6,397 nt of DNA from Rhodocyclaceae bacterium (lineage in GTDB: Bacteria > Pseudomonadota > Gammaproteobacteria > Burkholderiales > Rhodocyclaceae), in the NCBI GenBank assembly GCA_030682595.1, contig JAUXNZ010000073.1, positions 1-6,397 on the forward strand, in the 5' to 3' direction. This document shows positions 1 through 5,520 of this stretch, piece after piece (within the stretch, counting starts at the first letter, position 1; each line of letters opens with the position of its first letter). The notes under the pieces were generated by a model that made no database searches, was not told the origin of the DNA, and was given only the letters and a program-made list of their open reading frames with translations. The position numbers were made by a program, and so were the translations under genes.

Positions 1-144
1 CTGCTGCAGTGTTTCGCAAGTGCGGCGCGCGCCGGGCGAAACGCCCTCGGGGCGAATGCCGTGGCGCTCGGCCGGAATGATTTCGACGGGATGGGGCGAG
101 GGTTCGCCGCGTTTGAAGATGCGGCGCAAAAGTTTTCGGATCAT
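1..144 (-). CDS. pcnB: Poly(A) polymerase PcnB, N-terminal 48 residues (runs off left edge)
   Basis: PcnB adds 3' poly(A) tails to RNA and so marks transcripts and RNA fragments for decay. Only the first 48 codons are present, read leftward from an ATG at 144-142. The protein starts MIRKLLRRIF and continues to the stretch IIPAERHGIRPEGVSPGARR (about residues 22-41). This is the basic N-terminal extension followed by the conserved segment that leads into the nucleotidyltransferase fold of bacterial poly(A) polymerases. The catalytic GGxVRD...DxD part lies outside the window. The ribosome-binding site is weak, with only a GAG a few bases upstream. The gene lies downstream of hda and the HAD phosphatase on the same strand, an order I know from betaproteobacteria, so it is probably the distal part of that operon. 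A tRNA nucleotidyltransferase (cca) is the main alternative, but the 'HGIRPEGVSPGAR' segment favours PcnB. Confidence 0.88.
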   Translation of the reverse strand, partial: MIRKLLRRIFKRGEPSPHPVEIIPAERHGIRPEGVSPGARRTCETLQQ

Positions 145-182
145 GGGGCGCTCAAGGAACACGAAGGGCCGCCCCGAGCGTT

Positions 183-238
183 GCTTGGCCCCTTGAGGGG
201 GGATCGCCGCAAGGCGGCGATTGCGGGGTGGGCCCGCA
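183..238. repeat. GC-rich hairpin repeat between HAD gene and pcnB
   Basis: This short gap contains two stem-loops in a row. One is CCCC-ttga-GGGG at 189-192/197-200. The other is an 8-bp perfect stem, ATCGCCGC (203-210) with GCGGCGAT (214-221), closed by a 3-nt loop. An outer pair GGCCC (187-191) with GGGCC (230-234) could enclose both. There is no U-run after the stems in the direction of transcription, so it is not a classical intrinsic terminator. It looks like a REP-type dispersed element that may tune expression of pcnB relative to the upstream genes. Its copy number in the genome cannot be seen here. Confidence 0.55.
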
Positions 239-904
239 TCATACGCGAAGGCTCAGAATGGGCCAGCCGAGTTTGCTGGCATGCGCGCGCAGGGTGTCGT
301 CGGGGTCGACAGCGACGGGGTGGCTGACCTTGGCCAGCAGCGGCAGGTCGTTCAGCGAATCGCTGTAAAAAGTGCTGCGTTCGAAAGCGCCCCACCACAG
401 GCCGAGCGATTCGAGCCAGGCCTCAACCCGCTCGATCTTGCCTTCGCGGAAGGATGGCGTGCCGCGCGGCGCGCCGGTGAACTGACCGTTCCGCTGGGCG
501 GGAATGGTCGCGACCAGATGCGGAATGCCGAACTCGCGGCAGATCGGGCCGGTGACGAAACTGTTGGTGGCGGTGACGATGGCGCACAGGTCGCAGGCTT
601 GGAGATGCCGGTCGACCAGCACGCGCGCCGCCGTGCTGATCCGCGGCAGGATACTGGTCGCCATGAATTCGCGATGCCAGGCATCAAGCTCCGTGCGCGA
701 ATGGCGGGCGAGCGGCGCCAGTTGAAATTCCAGGAAGGTATGAATGTCGAGCACGCCGGCCTTGTAGGCGTCGTAAAAATCCTGGTTTTTCGCTTCATGC
801 ACTTCGCGGTCGAGCACGCCCTTGGTGATGAGGAATTGCGCCCATTCAAAATCTGAGTCGCAGGAAAGGAGGGTGTTGTCAAGATCAAACAGGGTCAGGT
901 TCAT
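239..904 (-). CDS. HAD superfamily IB phosphatase (SerB-like)
   Basis: The gene encodes a 221-residue soluble phosphatase of the haloacid dehalogenase superfamily, subfamily IB. All four HAD motifs are visible. Motif I is FDLDNTLL with the nucleophile Asp7 and the acid/base Asp9. Motif II is Thr111 in VTATNSF. Motif III is Lys156 in EGKIERVEAW. Motif IV is Asp182 and Asp186 in YSDSLNDLPLL. The helical cap lies at about residues 15-90. Members resemble phosphoserine phosphatase, but the true substrate cannot be read from sequence; a small phosphomonoester is likely. No signal peptide or membrane segment is seen, so it should be cytoplasmic. The ATG at 904-902 lies inside the end of hda (20-nt overlap, different frame), which implies translational coupling. 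A gene of this type between hda and pcnB is familiar in betaproteobacteria. The stop is TGA at 241-239. Confidence 0.9.
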   Translation of the reverse strand: MNLTLFDLDNTLLSCDSDFEWAQFLITKGVLDREVHEAKNQDFYDAYKAGVLDIHTFLEFQLAPLARHSRTELDAWHREFMATSILPRISTAARVLVDRHLQACDLCAIVTATNSFVTGPICREFGIPHLVATIPAQRNGQFTGAPRGTPSFREGKIERVEAWLESLGLWWGAFERSTFYSDSLNDLPLLAKVSHPVAVDPDDTLRAHASKLGWPILSLRV

Positions 905-1583
905 TATTGTCAGGAACGAGTTGGAGTTGCAGGGCTTCTTTCAGGAGCGGTAGCGTGGCATGGCGCTGGCGCTCCAGAGTGGTGCGGTCGAGATGATCTA
1001 GCACTGCCAGCAGCGAGGGCAGGTCGCGGCGGCCGTGGGATAGCAGATAACGCACCAGGCCGTCGTCGACCTTCAGGCCGCGTTCCAGCGCATGGCGGCG
1101 CAGGGCGGCGGCCTTTTGTTCATCGTTGAGCGTCTTGACCTCGTAGATTAGCGCCTGGCCGATGCGCGTGCGCAAATCCTCGCGCAGTTGCAGCTTCAGC
1201 GGCGGGGCGCTGCCGGCGAGCAGCAGGCCGAGGCCGAGCAAGCGCGCGGTGTTGAAGATGCGAAACAGGGCGATTTGCGCGGCGTCGTCCAGGTTGTCGA
1301 CGGCGTCGACAATCAGCAGGCCGCCGGGGGGGGCGGTGAAATCTTCGGCTTTGGGTGCATCGGCCAGCAGCAGCACCGGTCGGCGGCGCAGGGCAAGCGT
1401 CGCCGTCGCCGCCAGCAGATGACTCCTGCCGCAACCTTCGCGTCCCCAGAGATAGAGGGCGTCAAAGCAGCCGGACGCGGCCAGCGCGCGCAGCCGCGCC
1501 AGCAGTTCCTGGTTTTCGCCGACGATGAAATTGTCGAGGCTGGGCGCCTGGGTAAGCTGGAGGTCAAGGAGGAGTTGGGTCAA
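885..1583 (-). CDS. hda: DnaA-related regulatory protein Hda (RIDA), probable TTG start
   Basis: Hda is an AAA+ protein that binds the DNA-loaded beta clamp and stimulates ATP hydrolysis by DnaA, preventing over-initiation of replication. With the TTG at 1583 as start the product is 232 residues, the usual Hda length. It then begins MTQLLLDLQ, placing a clamp-binding motif (QLLLDL, residues 3-8) at the extreme N-terminus as in characterised Hda. The Walker A region is GREGCGRS (47-54), with Arg in place of the P-loop Lys, as is also the case in E. coli Hda. The Walker B region is LLIVDAVDN (Asp93). Sensor 1 is LLLAGSAPP (121-129), the box VII arginine finger is near Arg140, and sensor 2 is near Arg186. 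The frame stays open upstream to an ATG at 1724, but that would overlap purM and bury the clamp motif, so I reject it. An AGAAG just upstream of the TTG may serve as ribosome-binding site. Confidence 0.9.
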   Translation of the reverse strand: MTQLLLDLQLTQAPSLDNFIVGENQELLARLRALAASGCFDALYLWGREGCGRSHLLAATATLALRRRPVLLLADAPKAEDFTAPPGGLLIVDAVDNLDDAAQIALFRIFNTARLLGLGLLLAGSAPPLKLQLREDLRTRIGQALIYEVKTLNDEQKAAALRRHALERGLKVDDGLVRYLLSHGRRDLPSLLAVLDHLDRTTLERQRHATLPLLKEALQLQLVPDNNEPDPV

Positions 1584-1701
1584 GGTCTTCTGCGGGCTGA
1601 TTGCGGTAAATTCGCGGCAAACTTCGCGGTAAAATCCAAAACTTGTTGCGCGGCAGACGCAATTATCGTCGCAAATCCATCTTTTTAGCCCGACCTTGCC
1701 C
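1584..1701. promoter_or_regulatory. Divergent hda / purM control region with phased 8-bp repeats
   Basis: This 118-bp gap must hold the promoters for both the hda operon (minus) and purM (plus). It is more AT-rich than its surroundings. It contains three copies of GCGGYAAA, at 1603-1610, 1614-1621 and 1626-1633, spaced 11 and 12 bp apart, about one helical turn, so they would lie on one face of the DNA. The last copy runs into TAAAAT (1630-1635), which could act as a -10 element for purM. I found no well-spaced -35 box for either direction. No strong Shine-Dalgarno sequence precedes purM. Confidence 0.5.
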
Positions 1702-2742
1702 ATGAAACCCTCCTCCAGCTCCATGACTTACCGCGATGCCGGGGTCGATATCGATGCCGGCGACCTGCTGGTCGAACGCATCAAGCCCGCCGCGAAACGC
1801 ACGATGCGCCCCGAAGTGCTGGGGGGTATCGGCGGTTTCGGCGCGCTGTTCGAGATTTCGAAAAAGTATCGCGAACCGGTGCTCGTTTCGGGCACCGATG
1901 GCGTCGGCACCAAGCTCAGGCTGGCCTTCCAGTTGAACCGCCACGACACCGTGGGCCAGGACCTGGTCGCGATGAGCGTCAATGACATTCTTGTGCAGGG
2001 CGCCGAGCCGCTGTTCTTCCTCGACTATTTCGCCTGCGGCAAGCTTGACGTGGGCACGGCCGCGACGGTCGTCGAAGGCATCGCGAAGGGCTGCGAACTC
2101 GCGGGTTGCGCACTGATCGGCGGCGAGACGGCCGAGATGCCGGACATGTATCCGGCCGGCGAATACGATCTGGCCGGCTTTGCCGTCGGTGCGGTCGAAA
2201 AAACCAAAATCATCGACGGCAAATCGATTCAGGCGGGGGATGTCGTGCTCGGCCTGGCCTCTTCAGGCGCACATTCCAACGGCTTTTCGCTGATCCGCCG
2301 CATCGTCGAACGGGCCCGGCCCGATCTGGCCGCCGATTTTCATGGCCAGCCGTTTGCCGACGCGCTGATTGCGCCGACGCGCATCTACGTCAAGTCGCTG
2401 CTCAAGCTGATGGAATCGGTGACGGTGAAGGGCATGGCCCACATCACTGGCGGCGGGCTGACCGGCAATGTGCCGCGCGTGCTGCCGGAGAACGTGACCG
2501 CCGTGATCGATAAATCCGCCTGGCCGTTGCCGCCGCTGTTCCAGTGGCTGCAGCAGGAGGGTAACGTCGCCGATGAAGAAATGCACCGCGTCTTCAACTG
2601 CGGCATTGGCATGGTGGTGATCGTGGCCGCCGCAGATGCCGCGCGGGCAACTGAACTGTTGAGCGCGGCGGGTGAAACGGTTTATGCGCTGGGTCGCATC
2701 GCGGCGCGGCAGGCCGGCCAGGAACAGACGATCATTCGTTAA
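1702..2742 (+). CDS. purM: Phosphoribosylformylglycinamidine cyclo-ligase (AIR synthetase)
   Basis: PurM catalyses the fifth step of de novo purine synthesis, the ATP-dependent closure of formylglycinamidine ribonucleotide to aminoimidazole ribonucleotide, in the cytoplasm as a dimer. From the ATG at 1702 the product is 346 residues, the standard length. Conserved blocks appear in order: YRDAGVDIDAGD (10-21), the ATP-binding segment SGTDGVGTKLR (63-73), GGETAEMP (140-147), GLASSGAHSNGFSL (184-197), HITGGGLTGNVPRVLP (247-262) and NCGIGM (299-304). Nothing is missing. The start is uncertain: a TTG at 1696 and an ATG at 1723 are in frame, and none has a clear Shine-Dalgarno site. I prefer 1702, since family members usually carry a few residues before YRDAGVDIDAG. 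It is transcribed divergently from hda and ends 3 bp from the stop of ycgR, with no room for a terminator between them. Confidence 0.96.
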   Translation: MKPSSSSMTYRDAGVDIDAGDLLVERIKPAAKRTMRPEVLGGIGGFGALFEISKKYREPVLVSGTDGVGTKLRLAFQLNRHDTVGQDLVAMSVNDILVQGAEPLFFLDYFACGKLDVGTAATVVEGIAKGCELAGCALIGGETAEMPDMYPAGEYDLAGFAVGAVEKTKIIDGKSIQAGDVVLGLASSGAHSNGFSLIRRIVERARPDLAADFHGQPFADALIAPTRIYVKSLLKLMESVTVKGMAHITGGGLTGNVPRVLPENVTAVIDKSAWPLPPLFQWLQQEGNVADEEMHRVFNCGIGMVVIVAAADAARATELLSAAGETVYALGRIAARQAGQEQTIIR

Positions 2743-2745
2743 AAC

Positions 2746-3483
2746 TCAGCCGCCGAGCCGGGCGCGCTCTTCGCGTTGCACGTCGGTGATGAAGCGTTGC
2801 AACTTGTTTTCCATGGTGTGCGTCAGGTTGATGAAGCGGCAGCCGATGCGGTCGGCGGTCTTGCCGCCGCGTTGCACCGCGGTTTTGTCGCGCACTTCCA
2901 GGGTGACGTCGAGCAGGCCGACACCCTTGAGGTCGATCTGGACGCGCGGCAGGGTCTGGCCGATCTCGTAGGCCAACTGGCTGCCGGCCAGTTCGGCGGC
3001 GATGCCGCCGATGCTGATGTCCACCACCGACAATTGCAGCGTCGGGCCGCCGCCCTGCTGGATAAGGCAGGGTGGGCGGCGCGTCATCGGCAGGGTCAGC
3101 CGAAAAAATTCGCGCCGTTGCAGGCGGGTGTAGTGATCCGGCATGCGCGTGGCGAAGGCGCGGCGCTTCCTGAAGATGGTTTCGTAGACTTTCCCGCAGA
3201 CGAACTGGTTTTTCACGCCGTGCGGCGCGCAGACGAAGAAATTGCGCTCGCTTTGCATGAGCTTGCGGTTGGCGGTTTCGCTGCCGCCCCAGTCGAAAAT
3301 CAGCATGTTTTCGGCGGTGTTGATATCGAGCAGCATCGTCAGCACGGTTTCCTTGCCTTCGCTGAAACTCACGCTGACCCGTTCGCCGTCATTGATCAAC
3401 TGGTGCAGATAAAAGTGGATCTCGCGCGGGTTGCGGGTGGTGAACCTTTCCAGTTCGTCTGCGTTGATGGTGGGTGTCGTCAT
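2746..3483 (-). CDS. ycgR: YcgR-type flagellar brake protein (YcgR domain + PilZ)
   Basis: This is a 245-residue cytoplasmic c-di-GMP receptor. The N-terminal half (about 10-115) matches the YcgR-N fold that contacts the flagellar motor. The C-terminal half is a PilZ domain with both c-di-GMP signatures intact: the RxxxR element in LQRREFFR (Arg124 and Arg128) and the DxSxxG element in DISIGGIA (Asp155, Ser157, Gly160). Family members bind to the flagellar switch or stator when c-di-GMP is high, slowing or biasing rotation. The ATG at 3483-3481 overlaps the miaA stop as ATGA (4 nt), so translation is probably coupled to miaA. No flagellar or chemotaxis gene lies in the window, so the motility role rests on domain architecture. 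An alternative is a PilZ protein that controls pili or exopolysaccharide. Confidence 0.88.
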   Translation of the reverse strand: MTTPTINADELERFTTRNPREIHFYLHQLINDGERVSVSFSEGKETVLTMLLDINTAENMLIFDWGGSETANRKLMQSERNFFVCAPHGVKNQFVCGKVYETIFRKRRAFATRMPDHYTRLQRREFFRLTLPMTRRPPCLIQQGGGPTLQLSVVDISIGGIAAELAGSQLAYEIGQTLPRVQIDLKGVGLLDVTLEVRDKTAVQRGGKTADRIGCRFINLTHTMENKLQRFITDVQREERARLGG

Positions 3484-4454
3484 GCTGTCGATGCGGGTGT
3501 GTGGCCCAGATGCTGGTTGATTTTGCGCGCAATTCTCCCAGTAGTTGCCGATTCCGCCAAGTCAACTTCGAGGTCGAGGGCGCCGGACTCGCGCAATGCC
3601 CGTAGCCAGGTGAGTTGGCGCTTGGCGAACTGGCGCGTGGCGATGATGCCGCGCTCGGGCAGTTCCGCCGCCGGCAGTTGCCCTTCCAGCACTTGCCAGA
3701 CCTGGCGATAGCCCACGCAACGCATCGAGGGCAGCTCGGCGCTGAGCTGATATTTGCTCCGCAAGGCTTCGACTTCACCGACCAGACCGGCGGCCAGCAT
3801 GGCTTGATAACGTAGCGCGATGCGCTCGTGCAGGCGTTTGCGCTCGGGCGCGGTCAGGGCGATGGTCAGCAGCCGGAAAGGCAGGGTCGCGCGTTTCTGA
3901 CCCTGCCAGAATTCACCCAGGGGTTTGCCGGTGAGGCGGAGCACCTCGATGGCGCGCTGGATGCGCTGGGGGTCGGTGGGCGCGAGCCGCGCGGCCGTTG
4001 CGGGATCGTGCCGTGCGAGTTCGGCATGCAGTGCCGGCCAGCCGCGCGCGGCGGCTTCGGCATCGATGGCCGCGCGCAACGCCGGATCGGCCTGCGGCAT
4101 GTCGGCGAGGCCATCGATCAGCGCCTTGAAGTAGAGCATCGTGCCGCCGACCAGGAGCGGTATCTTGCCACGCGCGGTGATTTCGGCCATGACGCGCAAG
4201 GCATCGACGCGAAACTGCGCGGCCGAATAACGTTCCTCTGGCGTGATGAGGTTGATCAGGTGATGCGGGCAGCGGGCGAGCGTGGCCCGGTCGGGCTTGG
4301 CCGTGCCGATGTCCATGTCGCTGAACACCTGCGCCGAGTCGAGGCTGATGATCTCGACGGGAAAACGCTCCGCGATGGTCAGCGCCAGGTCGGTCTTGCC
4401 GCTCGCGGTGGGGCCGATCAGGCAGAGGGCGGGTGGTGGTGGGTCGCTCGCCAC
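3480..4454 (-). CDS. miaA: tRNA dimethylallyltransferase MiaA, GTG start
   Basis: MiaA transfers a dimethylallyl group to N6 of A37, next to the anticodon, in tRNAs that read codons starting with U. This is the first step towards ms2i6A and it improves decoding and frame maintenance. The product is 324 residues, a normal length. Key motifs are the P-loop GPTASGKT (14-21), LDSAQVFSDMDIGTAKP (38-54) with the catalytic Asp39, LLVGGTMLYFKAL (100-112), and DPQRIQRAIEV (161-171), followed by the VGYRQVWQ region typical of the tRNA-binding C-terminal half. The start is GTG at 4454-4452, only 3 nt after the vapC stop, and the P-loop position near residue 14 agrees with it. The end overlaps ycgR by 4 nt. 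mutL and miaA are commonly adjacent in proteobacteria; here vapBC has come between them. Confidence 0.96.
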   Translation of the reverse strand: MASDPPPPALCLIGPTASGKTDLALTIAERFPVEIISLDSAQVFSDMDIGTAKPDRATLARCPHHLINLITPEERYSAAQFRVDALRVMAEITARGKIPLLVGGTMLYFKALIDGLADMPQADPALRAAIDAEAAARGWPALHAELARHDPATAARLAPTDPQRIQRAIEVLRLTGKPLGEFWQGQKRATLPFRLLTIALTAPERKRLHERIALRYQAMLAAGLVGEVEALRSKYQLSAELPSMRCVGYRQVWQVLEGQLPAAELPERGIIATRQFAKRQLTWLRALRESGALDLEVDLAESATTGRIARKINQHLGHTPASTA

Positions 4455-4457
4455 GAC

Positions 4458-4913
4458 TCAGACTGGCGGCGCGACGGCCGGATCGAAGGGGTTGACGACG
4501 GAGAGCGTCCCGCCGCCCATCACGCCATCGATTTGCAGGCCGTGTTGCAGGTCTTCACTCAGTAGCGTTGTGCAGCCCTGGCGTAGCGCGGCCGCGACGA
4601 TCAGCGCATCCCACCAGGAAAAGCCATGTCGATCCTGTAGTGCCCAGGCCGCGTCGAACAGGGCGTCGTCGGGGGCGAGCGGATTCCAGGTCATCAATTC
4701 GTGAATATCGGCCCGCGCGGCAGCGGCGGGCAACGCCAGCTTGCGCGGATGCGTGGCCACGGAGTAATACTCGATCAGCACCTGTGTGGAAATCCGACCG
4801 ACGCGACGACGGGCGAGGCTAACGAGCCAAGTTTCCGCAAGCGGTTGTTTTATCGGCGTCCGCCGGTCGCGGGCATAGGCAAGAATGTTTGTGTCGACAA
4901 AGACTTGGCTCAT
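4458..4913 (-). CDS. vapC: VapC-family PIN-domain toxin ribonuclease
   Basis: The gene encodes a 151-residue PIN-domain protein, the likely toxin of a type II toxin-antitoxin pair. The acidic metal-binding residues appear intact: Asp7 in FVDTNIL, Glu48 in QVLIEYY, Asp102 in SWWDALIVAAA, and Asp121 (or Glu120) in LLSEDLQ. The closing NPF (141-143) is also typical of these proteins. VapC toxins are Mg2+-dependent RNases, and several characterised ones cut tRNA in or near the anticodon stem-loop or cut rRNA; the target here is unknown. The ATG at 4913-4911 overlaps the end of the antitoxin gene (ATGA), with AGGG a suitable distance upstream. The stop lies 3 nt before the GTG of miaA, so miaA translation may depend on ribosomes finishing vapC. 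Base composition looks like the neighbours. Confidence 0.9.
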   Translation of the reverse strand: MSQVFVDTNILAYARDRRTPIKQPLAETWLVSLARRRVGRISTQVLIEYYSVATHPRKLALPAAAARADIHELMTWNPLAPDDALFDAAWALQDRHGFSWWDALIVAAALRQGCTTLLSEDLQHGLQIDGVMGGGTLSVVNPFDPAVAPPV

Positions 4914-5161
4914 TTCAGGCCCTTGCGGTCATATAACTCTTCCCGGCGCGGCCAGCGCCGCCCATCCGCGCGTTCGGGAGGGTCAAGATACGGCCCGCGC
5001 GCAAAAAAATTCCTCATCGCGCGCTCGTATTCATCTTCTTGCGCAAACTTTTCCTTGAGCAGTTCGCCCAGAAAACGCGAAAGACTCTGGTTGCGCCGCG
5101 CCGCCTCGACGCGGGCGCGTTGCAGGATTTCTTCTTCGGCGGTAATCGTAACGTTGGCCAT
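4910..5161 (-). CDS. vapB: VapB-type ribbon-helix-helix antitoxin
   Basis: The gene encodes an 83-residue protein with a short N-terminal strand, ANVTITAEE, then two helices (about 10-22 and 26-40; RARVEAARRNQSLSRFLGEL). This is the ribbon-helix-helix (CopG/Arc-like) DNA-binding arrangement. The C-terminal half is charged and proline-rich, ending WPRREELYDRKGLK, as expected of the disordered tail that wraps the PIN toxin. In such pairs the antitoxin neutralises VapC and, alone or as a complex, represses its own promoter. It overlaps vapC by 4 nt (4910-4913), the standard coupled layout. The ATG at 5161-5159 has GGGG about 8 nt upstream as a possible ribosome-binding site. Two related palindromes lie 20-47 bp upstream, at the expected operator position. 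The family call rests on fold pattern and neighbourhood rather than a signature motif. Confidence 0.85.
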   Translation of the reverse strand: MANVTITAEEEILQRARVEAARRNQSLSRFLGELLKEKFAQEDEYERAMRNFFARGPYLDPPERADGRRWPRREELYDRKGLK

Positions 5162-5180
5162 GTCATTAACCCCGTGATCT

Positions 5181-5208
5181 CGTGTAACACGGTTTCAGTG
5201 TAGCACTG
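5181..5208. promoter_or_regulatory. Twin palindromic operator candidate upstream of vapB
   Basis: Two related inverted repeats lie here: CGTGTAACACG at 5181-5191 (perfect, central A) and CAGTGTAGCACTG at 5196-5208 (5-bp arms around TAG). Both contain GTGTARCAC, and their centres are 16 bp apart. Tandem short palindromes just upstream of an antitoxin gene are the usual binding sites of ribbon-helix-helix antitoxins. A weak minus-strand promoter may lie across them: a TTTCCA-like -35 (complement of 5207-5212) and a TGTTAC-like -10 (complement of 5184-5189), 17 bp apart. Binding at the palindromes would block it. The promoter boxes are poor matches; the palindromes are clear. Confidence 0.6.
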
Positions 5209-5209
5209 G

Positions 5210-5235
5210 AAAGTCGGCGCTGGCGGGACGGCGTT
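5210..5235. repeat. 26-bp dispersed repeat, copy A (partner at 6239-6264)
   Basis: This stretch matches 6239-6264 at 25 of 26 positions, in the same orientation. It begins AAAGTCGGCGCTGGCG and ends GACGGCGTT. The 11-bp core AAAGTCGGCGC also occurs at 6113-6123 and 6194-6204 inside the mutL linker. Copy A is intergenic, directly upstream of the vapB operator region, so the element is not purely a coding repeat. Confidence 0.8.
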
Positions 5236-5480
5236 AATGTGAAATACGCAGCTTTTGCGCCTTTTGGTGGCGCCCCCTCTCCCGCAAGGGGCGAGGGGAG
5301 ACCCCCGCAGTCTCGCCGCTGGGCCGCCCCAAGGCGAGACGGCACGCGGCGACAGCCACCAGGCCGCAGGCCGCAGGACAGTCGAAGACTGGTCTCGCGA
5401 AGCGAGATGCGGCTTTATCGCACACAACCTGCTCCGCCGCCAGTACGTAGTGTCCCGTGATATGCGAGCGCAGCGAGCAA
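5236..5480. repeat. Intergenic cluster of GC-rich stem-loops; no gene supported
   Basis: No convincing gene lies here; open frames on both strands are Arg/Pro/Ala-rich and resemble nothing I know. The stretch instead holds a series of inverted repeats. They are CCCCTC (5274-5279) with GAGGGG (5293-5298) plus an inner CCC/GGG; GTCTCGCC (5310-5317) with GGCGAGAC (5333-5340) plus an inner TGGG/CCCA; and TCTCGC (5393-5398) with GCGAGA (5402-5407) around a GAA loop. A near-repetitive GCGAGC/GCGAGC pair follows at 5464-5478. This looks like a composite dispersed element of the REP/MITE kind. No transposase or clear terminal repeats are seen. Confidence 0.6.
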
Positions 5481-5503
5481 ACAATAACCCCCCGCGAGGG
5501 GGG
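5478..5503 (-). terminator. Probable intrinsic terminator of mutL
   Basis: Read on the minus strand, the mutL stop (5521) is followed 17 nt later by a perfect 6-bp hairpin, CCCCCC-tcgc-GGGGGG (5503-5488). Directly after it comes the T-rich run TTATTGTTTG (5487-5478). A stable GC stem followed by a U-rich tract is the form of a Rho-independent terminator, although the tract is interrupted. If it works, vapB-vapC-miaA-ycgR need their own promoter instead of being transcribed from mutL. Confidence 0.6.
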
Positions 5504-5520
5504 CGAAGGGGGGCGGGTGT

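Noticed and set aside
221..856. 211-residue plus-strand open frame
   Set aside because: Fully antisense to the HAD phosphatase, which has all four HAD motifs.
1584..1724. 47-residue N-terminal extension of Hda from an ATG at 1724
   Set aside because: It would overlap the purM start and control region, has no resemblance to Hda, contains several Cys, and would bury the clamp-binding motif that must be terminal.
2776..3711. 311-residue plus-strand open frame
   Set aside because: Lies antisense across ycgR and the end of miaA, both of which have intact family motifs; composition is that of a shadow frame.
3828..4565. 245-residue plus-strand open frame
   Set aside because: Antisense to miaA and the end of vapC; Gly/Arg/Asp-rich with no motif.
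5441..5461. Possible insertion-sequence end (tagtgtcccgtgat)
   Set aside because: Resembles no terminal inverted repeat I can name; no matching partner end, transposase or target duplication was found.
5014..5484. 156-residue minus-strand frame upstream of and overlapping vapB
   Set aside because: It crosses the hairpin cluster and the palindromic operator region and overlaps vapB out of frame; Arg/Ser/Pro-rich with no known domain.
5271..5503. CRISPR-like or tRNA-like structure in the hairpin cluster
   Set aside because: No regular repeat-spacer spacing and no cloverleaf; the stems differ in sequence and spacing.
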